Shown: piece after piece, positions 1-7,132 of the stretch
Numbering within the stretch: position 1 is the stretch's first letter
How the letters are laid out: every line of letters begins with the position of its first letter
NCBI GenBank assembly: GCA_938015405.1
Contig: CALLPZ010000353.1
Span: 1-15,614 of the forward strand
DNA from: an uncultured Pseudanabaenaceae cyanobacterium
GTDB lineage: Bacteria; Cyanobacteriota; Cyanobacteriia; PCC-9006; JAAUQQ01
Reading direction: 5' to 3'
Length of the DNA: 15,614 bases
Program-made: the position numbers and the translations under genes
Notes under the pieces: generated by a model
Databases searched by the model: none
Seen by the model: only the letters and a program-made list of their open reading frames with translations
Told to the model about the DNA's origin: nothing

Positions 1-138
1 GTTTTGGGCATCAGCACTATGAAGCCCCCCCGTAAGAAGAAGCGTGTTGGCCGGTTTGCCGGTACACGAGCTCAAGTTAAGCGGGCGATCGTCAAGCTCA
101 AAGATGGCGATTCGATTCCGCTCTTCCCTGAGGTTTAG
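1..138 (+). CDS. rplW: 50S ribosomal protein L23, C-terminal part (cut by window start)
   Basis: The first 45 codons of the window are open in frame from base 1 and end at TAG (136-138). They read VLGISTMKPPRKKKRVGR and finish with DSIPLFPEV. The basic KPPRKKKRVGRFAG stretch is the rRNA-binding tail region of L23. The family is about 100 residues long, so roughly half the protein lies upstream of the window. L23 sits at the exit of the peptide tunnel and is the docking point for trigger factor and SRP (family knowledge). It lies directly before rplB, as in all S10-type operons. The 86-nt gap to rplB shows no clear hairpin or promoter. Confidence 0.93.
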   Translation, partial: VLGISTMKPPRKKKRVGRFAGTRAQVKRAIVKLKDGDSIPLFPEV

Positions 139-224
139 TGGGTGCCAGACTCCCCTTCGTAACCTTCATTTACTGCTGTTAAACAGCCTGTCAAAACAGT
201 CAAAGAAGTAGTAGGTCTAAAACT

Positions 225-1091
225 ATGGGTATTCGTGCCTTTCGGCCCTATACACCTGGCACCCGCGAACGTGTAGTTTCCGACTTTGCGGAAGTCACAC
301 GCGGTAAGCCTGAAAAATCCCTTACCAAGGCTAAACACCGGGCTAAGGGTCGCAACAACCGAGGCGTCATTACCTGTCGTCATCGGGGCGGCGGTAGCAA
401 GAAGTTGTATCGCATGATCGACTTCCGTCGCGATAAGCGCGACGTGCCCGCTCGCGTTGCTGAGATTGAATATGATCCCAACCGCAATGCTCGCATTGCG
501 CTGCTGTTCTATCGCGATGGTGAGAAGCGCTACATTCTCCATCCCGCTGGCTTAGAGGTTGGCGATACGGTGATTGCTTCCAGCGAAGAAGCACCGTTTG
601 AAGTGGGCAATGCAATGCCTCTCTCCAAGGTTCCCTTGGGTTCACAAGTTCACAACGTTGAACTCGTTGCTGGCAAAGGCGGGCAAATCGTCCGCGCCGC
701 TGGTGCTTCCGCCCAGGTGATGGCTAAGGAGGGTGACTATGTTGCCCTTCGCTTGCCTTCCACTGAGGTTCGCCTGGTTCGCAAAGAGTGCTACGCAACC
801 ATGGGGCAGGTGGGTAACGCAGAAGTGCGTAACACCTCCTTGGGTAAAGCGGGTCGTACTCGTTGGAAGGGCCGTCGTCCCCAGGTTCGCGGTAGTGTCA
901 TGAACCCGGTTGACCACCCCCATGGTGGTGGTGAAGGCCGTGCTCCCATTGGTCGTGCAGGCCCTGTTACGCCTTGGGGTAAGCCAGCTCTGGGTAAGAA
1001 GACTCGCAAGAAGAACAAGGAAAGCAATCGTTTGATTGTGCGTCGTCGTCGTCGCTCCTCGAAGCGCGGTCGTGGCGGACGCGATTCTTAA
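225..1091 (+). CDS. rplB: 50S ribosomal protein L2
   Basis: The 288-residue product is close to the usual 270-290 of bacterial L2. L2 binds 23S rRNA, bridges the subunits and is needed for peptidyl-transferase centre assembly. The hallmark MNPVDHPHGGGEG is intact at residues 226-238 and includes the conserved histidine near the catalytic centre. The N-terminal OB-like part (about 40-120) and the SH3-like part (about 130-200) are collinear with the family. The C-terminus is very basic (RRRRRSSKRGRGGR), encoded partly by a short run of CGT codons. The start ATG gives the standard MGIRAFRPYTPGTR beginning. The upstream Shine-Dalgarno match is weak (TAGGT). Confidence 0.98.
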   Translation: MGIRAFRPYTPGTRERVVSDFAEVTRGKPEKSLTKAKHRAKGRNNRGVITCRHRGGGSKKLYRMIDFRRDKRDVPARVAEIEYDPNRNARIALLFYRDGEKRYILHPAGLEVGDTVIASSEEAPFEVGNAMPLSKVPLGSQVHNVELVAGKGGQIVRAAGASAQVMAKEGDYVALRLPSTEVRLVRKECYATMGQVGNAEVRNTSLGKAGRTRWKGRRPQVRGSVMNPVDHPHGGGEGRAPIGRAGPVTPWGKPALGKKTRKKNKESNRLIVRRRRRSSKRGRGGRDS

Positions 1092-1103
1092 GCAAGGCTG
1101 TTG

Positions 1104-1123
1104 GGCTAGGCAAGTTCCTAGCC
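1104..1123 (+). promoter_or_regulatory. 7-bp perfect hairpin between rplB and rpsS
   Basis: GGCTAGG (1104-1110) is exactly complementary to CCTAGCC (1117-1123) across a 6-nt loop. No T-run follows, so it does not look like an intrinsic terminator. It lies 12 nt after the rplB stop. A role in mRNA processing or stability is a guess. Confidence 0.45.
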
Positions 1124-1169
1124 TCTCCCTTGAAACAGTTCATCCAGTCAATTTTTTACCTAGAGAACT

Positions 1170-1445
1170 ATGGCTCGCTCCCTTAAAAAAGGCCCCTTCG
1201 TGGCCGACCACCTCATGCGAAAGATTGAGGCAATGAATGCTCGGAATGAGAAGCAGGTAATTAAAACCTGGTCTCGGGCTTCAACGATTCTTCCCCAGAT
1301 GATTGGCCACACCATTGCAGTACACAACGGTCGCCAGCATGTGCCCGTCTATGTGTCTGAGCAAATGGTGGGACACAAGTTGGGTGAGTTTGCCCTGACC
1401 CGCACCTTCCGTGGTCACTCCAAGGATAAGAAGACGGGCCGGTAG
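1170..1445 (+). CDS. rpsS: 30S ribosomal protein S19
   Basis: The 91-residue product has the full family length. S19 lies in the head of the small subunit, pairs with S13 and contacts the A-site tRNA region. The N-terminus MARSLKKGPFV and the signature GHKLGEFALTRTFRGH (residues 68-83) are both intact, followed by a basic tail (KDKKTGR). The gene sits between rplB and rplV, its standard place. The leader has only a weak ribosome-binding match (TAGAGA) before the ATG. Confidence 0.98.
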   Translation: MARSLKKGPFVADHLMRKIEAMNARNEKQVIKTWSRASTILPQMIGHTIAVHNGRQHVPVYVSEQMVGHKLGEFALTRTFRGHSKDKKTGR

Positions 1446-1494
1446 GTCTAGATGAGATGTTTCGTTGAGATTTGATTAGCCGAGGACAGGATAG

Positions 1495-1854
1495 ATGGCA
1501 GTTGATACGAGTTCAGAGGCGCGGGCGATCGCTCGCTATATCCGAATGTCGCCTTCCAAGGTGCGTCGTGTACTCGACCAGATTCGAGGTCGCTCTTACC
1601 GAGAAGCCTTGATCATTCTAGAGTTCATGCCTTATCGCTCCTGCGAGCCGGTGCTGAAGGTGTTGCGGTCTGCGGTGGCCAATGCCGAGAACAACATGGG
1701 TCTTGACCCTGCCAACTTGGTGATTAGCGAAGCTTTCGCGGACCAGGGACCTGTGTTGAAGCGCTACCGTCCTCGTGCCCAGGGCCGAGCCTTCATGATT
1801 CGCAAGGGCACCTGCCACATTACTGTTGCAGTTGCGCCAGCGACTGAGGCCTAG
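1495..1854 (+). CDS. rplV: 50S ribosomal protein L22
   Basis: The 119-residue product matches the family length of 110-120. L22 binds 23S rRNA and its long beta-hairpin lines the peptide exit tunnel; mutations in that loop give macrolide resistance in other bacteria. The N-terminal RYIRMSPSKVRRVLDQIRG (about residues 14-32) and the hairpin region LKRYRPRAQGRAFMIRKGT (about 87-107) are clear. The ATG is preceded by GAGGACAGGAT, a fair ribosome-binding site. A small 5-bp hairpin (AGGCC-TAGA-GGCCT, 1847-1860) spans its stop codon. Confidence 0.98.
   Translation: MAVDTSSEARAIARYIRMSPSKVRRVLDQIRGRSYREALIILEFMPYRSCEPVLKVLRSAVANAENNMGLDPANLVISEAFADQGPVLKRYRPRAQGRAFMIRKGTCHITVAVAPATEA
1525..1532. 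repeat. HIP1 octamer GCGATCGC
   Basis: This exact HIP1 palindrome lies near the 5' end of rplV, coding for part of Arg-Ala-Ile-Ala. HIP1 is highly over-represented in many cyanobacterial genomes (established), and this is one of seven copies in the window. Confidence 0.9.
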
Positions 1855-1931
1855 AGGCCTAACGGCAGCTACGTCTTAAAGATTTGATTTTATCCAGTCA
1901 CGACTAAGGTTTAAGCAAGAGGAACGCGCTT

Positions 1932-2657
1932 GTGGGACATAAGATTCACCCAACAGGATTGCGACTCGGTATTACCCAGGAGCACCGCTCTCGCTGGTTT
2001 GCCGATTCCAATCGTTACCCTGAACTGCTTCAGGAAGACGACCAGATTCGCCGCTATTTGACCAAGACTTTGGCCAATGCTGGTTTGTCTGATATTCGCA
2101 TTGAGCGGAAGGCTGACCAGATTGAGCTTGAGATTCGTACAGCTCGCCCCGGTGTCGTTGTAGGCCGTGGTGGTGCCGGTATCGAGACTCTGCGTGAGGG
2201 TCTTCAGAAAGCAATCAAAACCGACCGCCAAATCCGCGTCAACGTGGTTGAAGTGGACAAGGTCGATGCTGAAGCTGCTTTGATCGCTGAATACATCGGT
2301 CAGCAGTTGGAGCGCCGTGTCTCCTTCCGCCGAGTGGTTCGTCAGGCCATGCAGCGCGCTCAGCGTGCTGGTGTTAAAGGCATCAAGGTGCAGGTCAGCG
2401 GCCGTCTTAACGGTGCTGAAATTGCGCGTACCGAATGGACTCGTGAGGGCCGAGTGCCGCTGCACACCCTGCGCGCCAACATTGACTACTCCTATAAAAC
2501 TGCTCAAACCACCTACGGCATCCTAGGGATTAAGGTTTGGGTCTTTAAGGGAGAAGTCATCCCCGGACAGGAAGCGGTTTCTGCGGCTCCGGCAACGCCT
2601 CGCCGTCGCAATGCCCGTCGCCGTCCGCAGTTTGAAGATCGTTCTAACGAGGGGTAA
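1932..2657 (+). CDS. rpsC: 30S ribosomal protein S3
   Basis: The 241-residue product matches bacterial S3 (210-240). S3 is in the small-subunit head, forms part of the mRNA entry channel and contributes to its helicase activity. The type-2 KH domain carries VVVGRGGAGIE (residues 75-85). The C-terminal domain contains FRRVVRQAMQRA (132-143), whose arginines correspond to the mRNA-entry patch. A basic tail (PRRRNARRRPQFEDR) ends the protein. The start is GTG: it gives the canonical MGHKIHPTGLRLG, and GAGGAA lies just upstream. Confidence 0.98.
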   Translation: MGHKIHPTGLRLGITQEHRSRWFADSNRYPELLQEDDQIRRYLTKTLANAGLSDIRIERKADQIELEIRTARPGVVVGRGGAGIETLREGLQKAIKTDRQIRVNVVEVDKVDAEAALIAEYIGQQLERRVSFRRVVRQAMQRAQRAGVKGIKVQVSGRLNGAEIARTEWTREGRVPLHTLRANIDYSYKTAQTTYGILGIKVWVFKGEVIPGQEAVSAAPATPRRRNARRRPQFEDRSNEG

Positions 2658-2663
2658 GACAAA

Positions 2664-3080
2664 ATGCTGAGCCCAAGACGTACAAAATTCCGCAAGCACC
2701 ATCGCGGTCGCATGCGCGGTAAGGCCACTCGCGGCAATACCATCTCCTTCGGGGATTATGCGCTTCAAGCCCAGGAGTGCTCCTGGATTACCGCTCGCCA
2801 AATTGAGGCTGCTCGTCGAGCTATGACTCGCTACATCCGTAGGGGCGGCAAGATTTGGATTCGCATCTTCCCGGATAAGCCGGTCACGATGCGCCCCGCT
2901 GAAACCCGCATGGGTTCTGGTAAAGGTAACCCCGAATTTTGGGTGGCTGTGGTTAAGCCTGGCCGCATCATGTTTGAAATGGACGGCGTGACTGAAGAGA
3001 TTGCAAAAGAAGCAATGCGCTTGGCATCTTCTAAGCTTCCCATCAAAACAAAGTTCCTGGTTAAGCCCAAGGCGGAGTAA
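2664..3080 (+). CDS. rplP: 50S ribosomal protein L16
   Basis: The 138-residue product has the family length. L16 organises the A-site region of the large subunit and helps position aminoacyl-tRNA. It begins MLSPRRTKFRKHHRGR and carries the signature RMGSGKGNPEFWVAVV (from residue 82). The arginine at 82 corresponds to the residue hydroxylated in E. coli L16; whether that occurs here is not visible. Only 6 nt separate it from rpsC. Its ribosome-binding site (GAGGGG) lies inside the rpsC end, so translation is probably coupled. Confidence 0.98.
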   Translation: MLSPRRTKFRKHHRGRMRGKATRGNTISFGDYALQAQECSWITARQIEAARRAMTRYIRRGGKIWIRIFPDKPVTMRPAETRMGSGKGNPEFWVAVVKPGRIMFEMDGVTEEIAKEAMRLASSKLPIKTKFLVKPKAE

Positions 3081-3085
3081 GCATC

Positions 3086-3298
3086 ATGGCATTTCCTAAG
3101 GCCGAAGAAATTCGCGCTCTCAGCGATGAGCAAATCGCTGAACAAATTCTTGAGACTAAGCGTGAGCTTTTTCAGCTTCGCTTCGCACTTGCAACTCGTC
3201 AGCTTGAAAAGCCCCATGAGTTCAAGCACAAGAAACATCGTCTAGCCCAGCTGCTGACCGTTGAACGGGAACGCCAGCTGAAAGCAGACGCTTCTTAG
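3086..3298 (+). CDS. rpmC: 50S ribosomal protein L29
   Basis: The 70-residue product is a two-helix protein typical of L29 (about 60-75). L29 binds 23S rRNA next to L23 at the tunnel exit. The helical KRELFQLRFALATRQLEKP (residues 25-43) and the following HEFKHKKHRLAQLLT form the family signature. It starts 5 nt after the rplP stop, with its ribosome-binding site (GGCGGAG) inside rplP, which suggests coupled translation. Confidence 0.97.
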   Translation: MAFPKAEEIRALSDEQIAEQILETKRELFQLRFALATRQLEKPHEFKHKKHRLAQLLTVERERQLKADAS

Positions 3299-3336
3299 TT
3301 CACTGGATACTGGCATAGAACAACTGGGATAGAACA

Positions 3337-3582
3337 ATGGCAGTTAAAGAGCGTGTCGGGCTAGTTGTTAGCGACAAGATGGATAAGACCGTTGTGGTTG
3401 CCATCGAGAGTCGTACAGCTCACCCGAAGTACAAAAAAATCATGGCTCGCACCAAGCGCTACAAAGTGCACGATGCCGAGAACCAATGTAAGGAAGGCGA
3501 TCGCGTTCGCATCCAGGAAACCCGTCCCCTCAGTAAGAGCAAGCGCTGGACGGTGACCGAAGTAATCGAGAGCGCCTCCTAA
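3337..3582 (+). CDS. rpsQ: 30S ribosomal protein S17
   Basis: The 81-residue product is a compact OB-fold protein of standard length. S17 binds 16S rRNA early in assembly. The signature GDRVRIQETRPLSKSKRW (residues 54-71) is intact, and the N-terminal strand VGLVVSDKMDKTVVV is typical. It closes the L16-L29-S17 trio that is universal in bacteria. A HIP1 octamer lies inside the gene. Confidence 0.97.
   Translation: MAVKERVGLVVSDKMDKTVVVAIESRTAHPKYKKIMARTKRYKVHDAENQCKEGDRVRIQETRPLSKSKRWTVTEVIESAS
3497..3504. repeat. HIP1 octamer GCGATCGC
   Basis: An exact copy inside rpsQ, in the codons for Gly-Asp-Arg of its family signature, where the octamer also satisfies a conserved protein motif. Confidence 0.9.
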
Positions 3583-3617
3583 GCGTCCCTCCTCGAAACA
3601 ACCTTTAAGGAGTCACC

Positions 3618-3983
3618 ATGATTCAGCAGGAAACTTACCTCAATGTGGCGGACAACAGCGGAGCACGTAAAATCATGTGCATCCGTGTGTTGGGCAGCAA
3701 CCGTCGTTATGCCGGTATCGGCGATGTGATCGTCGGTGTTGTTAAGGATGCCCTTCCTAACATGCCGGTTAAAAAGTCTGACGTCATTAAGGCTGTGGTG
3801 GTTCGCACCCGCAAAGGCCTGCGTCGTGAGAGCGGCATGAGCATTCGTTTTGACGATAATGCAGCCGTTTTGATTAATGAAGGCGGTAACCCCCGTGGTA
3901 CACGCGTCTTTGGTCCCGTGGCCCGTGAGCTGCGCGACAAGAACTACATGAAGATTGTCTCCCTGGCTCCGGAGGTGCTGTAA
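3618..3983 (+). CDS. rplN: 50S ribosomal protein L14
   Basis: The 121-residue product matches the invariant length of L14 (120-123). L14 binds 23S rRNA, contacts L19 and forms an intersubunit bridge; in many bacteria it is also the binding site of the silencing factor RsfS. The start MIQQETYLNVADNSGARK and the end AREL..KNYMKIVSLAPEVL are canonical. The ATG follows a good Shine-Dalgarno (AAGGAG). Its stop codon directly abuts the rplX start (TAAATG). Confidence 0.98.
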   Translation: MIQQETYLNVADNSGARKIMCIRVLGSNRRYAGIGDVIVGVVKDALPNMPVKKSDVIKAVVVRTRKGLRRESGMSIRFDDNAAVLINEGGNPRGTRVFGPVARELRDKNYMKIVSLAPEVL

Positions 3984-4334
3984 ATGGCAAAGCCATCTAA
4001 GAAATCGATCCATCCCCAGAAAATGCACGTCAAGAAAGGCGATACCGTTCAGGTTATTGCTGGCAAGGACAAGGGGAAAGTGGGTGAGGTCCTCCAGGTC
4101 CTTCCCAAGATGAGCCGAGTGATTGTGGAAGGTGTCAACATGCGCACCAAGCACATCAAGGCTCAGGCCGAAGGTGAATCTGGCCAAATTGATACGCGCG
4201 AAGCTTCCATCCACAGCTCCAATGTGATGCTGTATTCCACTAAGGAAAAAGTTGCTAGCCGTATTTGCTACACCTTCACCGAAGATGGTCGCAAGGTTCG
4301 CAAGCTCAAGAAAACTGGCGAAGTTATCGACTAA
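3984..4334 (+). CDS. rplX: 50S ribosomal protein L24
   Basis: The 116-residue product is a KOW-domain protein. L24 is an early assembly initiator of the large subunit near the tunnel exit. The KOW motif KKGDTVQVIAGKDKGKVGEV spans about residues 17-36. The N-terminus has a short extension (MAKPSKKSIHPQKMHV) relative to the E. coli protein. No base separates it from rplN, and a strong Shine-Dalgarno (GGAGGTG, 3971-3977) lies inside the end of rplN, so the two are probably translated together. Confidence 0.97.
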   Translation: MAKPSKKSIHPQKMHVKKGDTVQVIAGKDKGKVGEVLQVLPKMSRVIVEGVNMRTKHIKAQAEGESGQIDTREASIHSSNVMLYSTKEKVASRICYTFTEDGRKVRKLKKTGEVID

Positions 4335-4343
4335 CTACTGTTC

Positions 4344-4385
4344 CAGTTCCATGCCCATAGGCCTGACCCAGACCAGGCCGCACTG
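4344..4385 (+). promoter_or_regulatory. hairpin before rplE, candidate translational control element
   Basis: GGCCTG (4360-4365) pairs perfectly with CAGGCC (4374-4379) over an 8-nt loop. A weaker outer pairing, CAGT (4344-4347) with ACTG (4382-4385), could close an asymmetric internal loop. It lies 15 nt before the rplE start. In E. coli, S8 represses the spc operon by binding mRNA at the start of the L5 gene, so the place is right for such an element. I cannot recognise the S8-binding core by eye. Confidence 0.35.
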
Positions 4386-4399
4386 AAGAATCCATCACC

Positions 4400-4942
4400 A
4401 TGGCAACCCTCAAAGAAAGGTACGAGAAAGAAATCGTACCTAAGCTCAAAGAGCAATTTGGCTATACAAACATTCATCAGGTTCCCAAGCTCGTCAAGGT
4501 GACGGTTAACCGGGGCCTGGGGGAAGCATCTCAGAACGCGAAGGCGCTGGAATCTTCCCTGAGCGAGATTGCTATCATCACAGGTCAAAAGCCTGTCGTG
4601 ACTCGTTCTAAGAAGGCGATCGCTGGTTTTAAAATTCGCGAAGGCATGCCTGTAGGCATGGCTGTTACCCTGCGTCGCGAGCGGATGTATGCCTTTGTGG
4701 ATCGTCTGCTGAATCTGGCTTTGCCTCGCATTCGCGATTTCCGTGGCGTCAACCCTAAGAGCTTTGACGGTCGTGGCAACTACACCTTGGGTGTGCGTGA
4801 GCAGCTAATTTTCCCTGAGGTTAGCTACGACAAAATCGATCAGATTCGCGGCATGGATATTTCCATCGTCACGACGGCAATGACCGATGAAGAGGGTCGC
4901 GCTCTTCTGAAAGAAATGGGCATGCCCTTCCGGGATAACTGA
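4400..4942 (+). CDS. rplE: 50S ribosomal protein L5
   Basis: The 180-residue product has the exact family length. L5 binds 5S rRNA, forms part of the central protuberance and contacts P-site tRNA. The signature HQVPKLVKVTVNRGLGEA (about residues 26-43) and the internal TRSKKAIAGFKIREGMPVG are clear. In most bacteria rpsN (S14) follows; here only 25 nt separate it from rpsH, so rpsN is absent from this place. Confidence 0.98.
   Translation: MATLKERYEKEIVPKLKEQFGYTNIHQVPKLVKVTVNRGLGEASQNAKALESSLSEIAIITGQKPVVTRSKKAIAGFKIREGMPVGMAVTLRRERMYAFVDRLLNLALPRIRDFRGVNPKSFDGRGNYTLGVREQLIFPEVSYDKIDQIRGMDISIVTTAMTDEEGRALLKEMGMPFRDN
4616..4623. repeat. HIP1 octamer GCGATCGC
   Basis: An exact copy in rplE, in the codons for Lys-Ala-Ile-Ala of the AIAGFKIREG motif. 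Confidence 0.9.
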
Positions 4943-4967
4943 GGCAGTTCCAAGTAAGGAAAGACTT

Positions 4968-5369
4968 ATGGCGGTTAACGATCCAATTGCAGATATGCTG
5001 ACGCGCATCCGAAATGCGAATCTAGCGCGTCACTCCACAACATCCATCCCTGCGAGTCGCATGATTCACAGCATCGCTAAGGTGATGGAAAGCGAGGGCT
5101 TTATTACCGGCGTCAAAGAAGAAGGCGAAGGTATCTCTCGTAAAATTACTGTCTCGCTCAAGTACAACGAACAGACTCGCCAACCGGTGATCAAGCGTTT
5201 GCAACGAGTCAGCAAGCCTGGTTTGCGCGTCTATGCAAACCGTAAAGAGTTGCCCCGGGTGCTGGGTGGAATTGGCGTTGCCATTATTTCCACGTCCAAA
5301 GGCATCATGACTGATCGCCAGGCCCGCCGCGAAGGTGTGGGTGGTGAAGTCCTTTGCTACATCTGGTAA
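4968..5369 (+). CDS. rpsH: 30S ribosomal protein S8
   Basis: The 133-residue product matches S8 (about 130). S8 binds helix 21 of 16S rRNA and drives assembly of the platform; in E. coli it is also the translational repressor of this operon. It begins MAVNDPIADMLTRIRNA, and the C-terminal signature SKGIMTDRQARREGVGGE runs directly to the terminal YIW. The ATG follows AAGGAA. Confidence 0.98.
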   Translation: MAVNDPIADMLTRIRNANLARHSTTSIPASRMIHSIAKVMESEGFITGVKEEGEGISRKITVSLKYNEQTRQPVIKRLQRVSKPGLRVYANRKELPRVLGGIGVAIISTSKGIMTDRQARREGVGGEVLCYIW

Positions 5370-5416
5370 TTCTCCCGGTCGTTTTTTCGAGCGACTTGCC
5401 CAACAGCTAGTTCAGC

Positions 5417-5432
5417 TAGATCCATCGATCTA
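5417..5432 (+). promoter_or_regulatory. 6-bp hairpin between rpsH and rplF
   Basis: TAGATC (5417-5422) pairs perfectly with GATCTA (5427-5432) over a CATC loop. It is AT-rich and therefore weak, and has no T-run. It lies 28 nt before the GTG of rplF. Confidence 0.3.
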
Positions 5433-5460
5433 AGCAGCCGTTATCTAGGAGTGATCCGTC

Positions 5461-6003
5461 GTGTCCCGTATTGGTAAGCGTCCCGTACCCATCCCAGATA
5501 AGGTCACCGTTACCTTGTCTGGTCGTCAGGTCTCCGTCAAAGGCCCTAAGGGAGAACTCTCCCGAGAATTGCCCAGCGGCGTGTCCGTTGAGCAGGTTGA
5601 CAACACCATCGTGGTGAACCGCGACAACGATTCCCGTACTTGCCGCGAACGCCATGGCCTTTGCCGCACCTTGGTCGCCAATATGGTTGACGGTGTTGCG
5701 ACTGGTTATAGCAAGAAGCTAGAAATCATTGGCGTGGGCTATCGTGCCCAGGTGAAAGGCAAGACCCTTATCATGAACTTGGGTTATAGCAACCCCGTTG
5801 AGATTGAGCCTCCCGAGGGGATTACTTTTGCTATGGATGGCAAGAGCAACACCCATGTCATCGTGAGCGGCATCAGTAAGGAACTGGTAGGCAATACCGC
5901 TGCTGTGGTGCGTGCGGCTCGTCCCCCTGAGCCTTACAAAGGCAAGGGTGTGCGCTATGACGGTGAGCAGGTCCGTCGCAAGGCTGGTAAGTCAGGTAAG
6001 TAG
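5461..6003 (+). CDS. rplF: 50S ribosomal protein L6
   Basis: The 180-residue product has the family length. L6 lies near the factor-binding site and contacts the sarcin-ricin loop. It begins MSRIGKRPVPIPDKVTV, and the C-terminal signature PPEPYKGKGVRYDGE (about residues 156-170) is intact before the basic tail. The start is GTG, preceded by a good TAGGAG, and no earlier in-frame start gives a better N-terminus. It is followed after 7 nt by rplR. Confidence 0.98.
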   Translation: MSRIGKRPVPIPDKVTVTLSGRQVSVKGPKGELSRELPSGVSVEQVDNTIVVNRDNDSRTCRERHGLCRTLVANMVDGVATGYSKKLEIIGVGYRAQVKGKTLIMNLGYSNPVEIEPPEGITFAMDGKSNTHVIVSGISKELVGNTAAVVRAARPPEPYKGKGVRYDGEQVRRKAGKSGK

Positions 6004-6010
6004 ATAAGCC

Positions 6011-6373
6011 ATGAAATATTCCCGTAAGCAATCTGTCCAGCGCCGCCATAGCCGGATTCGCCGTAAACTGTCTGGAACGGCTGAGCGTCCTCGCCTATGC
6101 GTGTTTCGCTCCAACAACCATATTTATGCACAACTTGTGGATGATGTGGCCCAGCACACGCTAGCTTCTGCTTCTACAGTGGATCCAGACTTGAAAAAGT
6201 CCTTGTCCACTACGAGCACCTGTGATGCTTCCACCAAGGTTGGTGAGCTGCTTGCCAAGCGCGCCTTGGATAAAGGATTAAAGCAAGTTGTCTTTGATCG
6301 TGGCGGTAACTTGTACCACGGTCGTGTCAAGGCCCTCGCTGATGGAGCCCGCTCCGCAGGCCTCGAATTCTAG
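6011..6373 (+). CDS. rplR: 50S ribosomal protein L18
   Basis: The 120-residue product is L18, which with L5 and L25 binds 5S rRNA in the central protuberance. The basic N-terminus (MKYSRKQSVQRRHSRIRRKL), the RPRLCVFRSNNHIYAQL strand region (about residues 27-43) and the end VFDRGGNLYHGRVKALADG (about 94-112) are all typical. Only 7 nt separate it from rplF, consistent with coupled expression. Confidence 0.98.
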   Translation: MKYSRKQSVQRRHSRIRRKLSGTAERPRLCVFRSNNHIYAQLVDDVAQHTLASASTVDPDLKKSLSTTSTCDASTKVGELLAKRALDKGLKQVVFDRGGNLYHGRVKALADGARSAGLEF

Positions 6374-6418
6374 GCACTTTCCCTTTCAAAAACTGAACTA
6401 AGGACTAACTCAAAGCTC

Positions 6419-6964
6419 ATGACTAACGCTGGTGGCGGCGGTGGCAATCGCCGGAAAAATAGAGACAGAAACCGTGAGAAGGACTCTGAATGGCAGGAGC
6501 GGGTCATCCAGATTCGCCGTGTTACCAAGGTAGTCAAAGGCGGTAAAAAGCTCAGCTTCCGCGCGATCGTGGTGGTGGGTAATGAGAAAGGCCAAGTTGG
6601 TGTTGGCGTCGGTAAAGCCGCTGACGTCGTTGGCGCAGTTCGTAAGGGCGTTGCCGATGGCAAGAAGCACTTGGTGACTGTTCCTTTGACTCGCAGTAAC
6701 TCCATTCCCCAGCCAATCCATGGCATTTCGGGAGCTGCCCGGGTCATGACCCGCCCTGCGGCACCGGGTACTGGTGTAATTGCAGGTGGTGCGGTTCGCA
6801 CCGTTCTGGAATTGGCTGGTGTCAAGAACGTTCTTGCGAAGCAATTGGGCTCTAGCAACCCATTGAATAATGCTCGAGCAACTGTGGATGCGTTGAGCAA
6901 TCTTCGTACCTTGGGTGATGTTGCCTCTGAGCGTGGCATTCCCTTGGAGCAGCTCTACGGTTAA
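6419..6964 (+). CDS. rpsE: 30S ribosomal protein S5
   Basis: The 181-residue product is slightly longer than E. coli S5 (about 167) because of a glycine- and charge-rich N-terminus (TNAGGGGGNRRKNRDRNREK), which is common in cyanobacteria and plastids. S5 shapes the mRNA entry channel and affects decoding accuracy. The dsRNA-binding-like first domain shows FRAIVVVGNEKGQVGVGVGK (about residues 48-67). The second domain includes GGAVRTVLELAGVKNVLAK. The Shine-Dalgarno (AAGGA) lies rather far from the ATG. In most bacteria rpmD follows; it is absent here. Confidence 0.97.
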   Translation: MTNAGGGGGNRRKNRDRNREKDSEWQERVIQIRRVTKVVKGGKKLSFRAIVVVGNEKGQVGVGVGKAADVVGAVRKGVADGKKHLVTVPLTRSNSIPQPIHGISGAARVMTRPAAPGTGVIAGGAVRTVLELAGVKNVLAKQLGSSNPLNNARATVDALSNLRTLGDVASERGIPLEQLYG

Positions 6965-7132
6965 ATCCGTTGAAGCTTAGCCAAGAGTTCAATCTTGGGT
7001 TGAAACGCGAGCCATCGCGTCTCGTTAGCGACAGTCAAGACGAAAGCCCAGAGCTCAGGGCGTTGTATCCCTGGGCCTCTAGGCAGGAGACGTGACGAAT
7101 CGCGTCTACAACATTGCAGGAGAGATAAACGC
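6965..7132 (+). promoter_or_regulatory. 168-nt hairpin-rich spacer between rpsE and rplO (position of missing rpmD)
   Basis: This spacer holds several perfect inverted repeats in a row. CCAAGA/TCTTGG lies at 6981-6998 and ACGCGA/TCGCGT at 7005-7020 (4-nt loop). GCCCAG (7046-7051)/CTGGGC (7071-7076) competes with CAGGG (7056-7060)/CCCTG (7069-7073). AGACG (7088-7092)/CGTCT (7103-7107) comes last. The 9-mer ATCGCGTCT is repeated directly at 7014-7022 and 7099-7107. No open frame resembling L30 is present. A good ribosome-binding site (AGGAGA) precedes rplO. A structured leader or processing region is likely; its function is unknown. Confidence 0.5.

Noticed and set aside
1036..1060. CGT trinucleotide run at the end of rplB
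   Set aside because: It simply encodes the poly-arginine tail of L2, which is expected in this family.
1911..2507. Long open frame on the reverse strand (198 codons) opposite rpsC
   Set aside because: It lies entirely opposite a strongly conserved gene, has no recognisable family and no ribosome-binding site. It is a codon-bias mirror of rpsC.
3579..4214. Long reverse-strand open frame (211 codons) opposite rplN-rplX
   Set aside because: It is a mirror of two certain ribosomal-protein genes, with a histidine-rich composition and no known domain.
4645..4660. CATGCC/GGCATG inverted repeat inside rplE
   Set aside because: It is short, fully coding and in a conserved protein segment; no reason to assign it a role.
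6965..7132. Decayed rpmD (L30) gene between rpsE and rplO
   Set aside because: No frame shows L30-like residues; the spacer is made of short inverted repeats.
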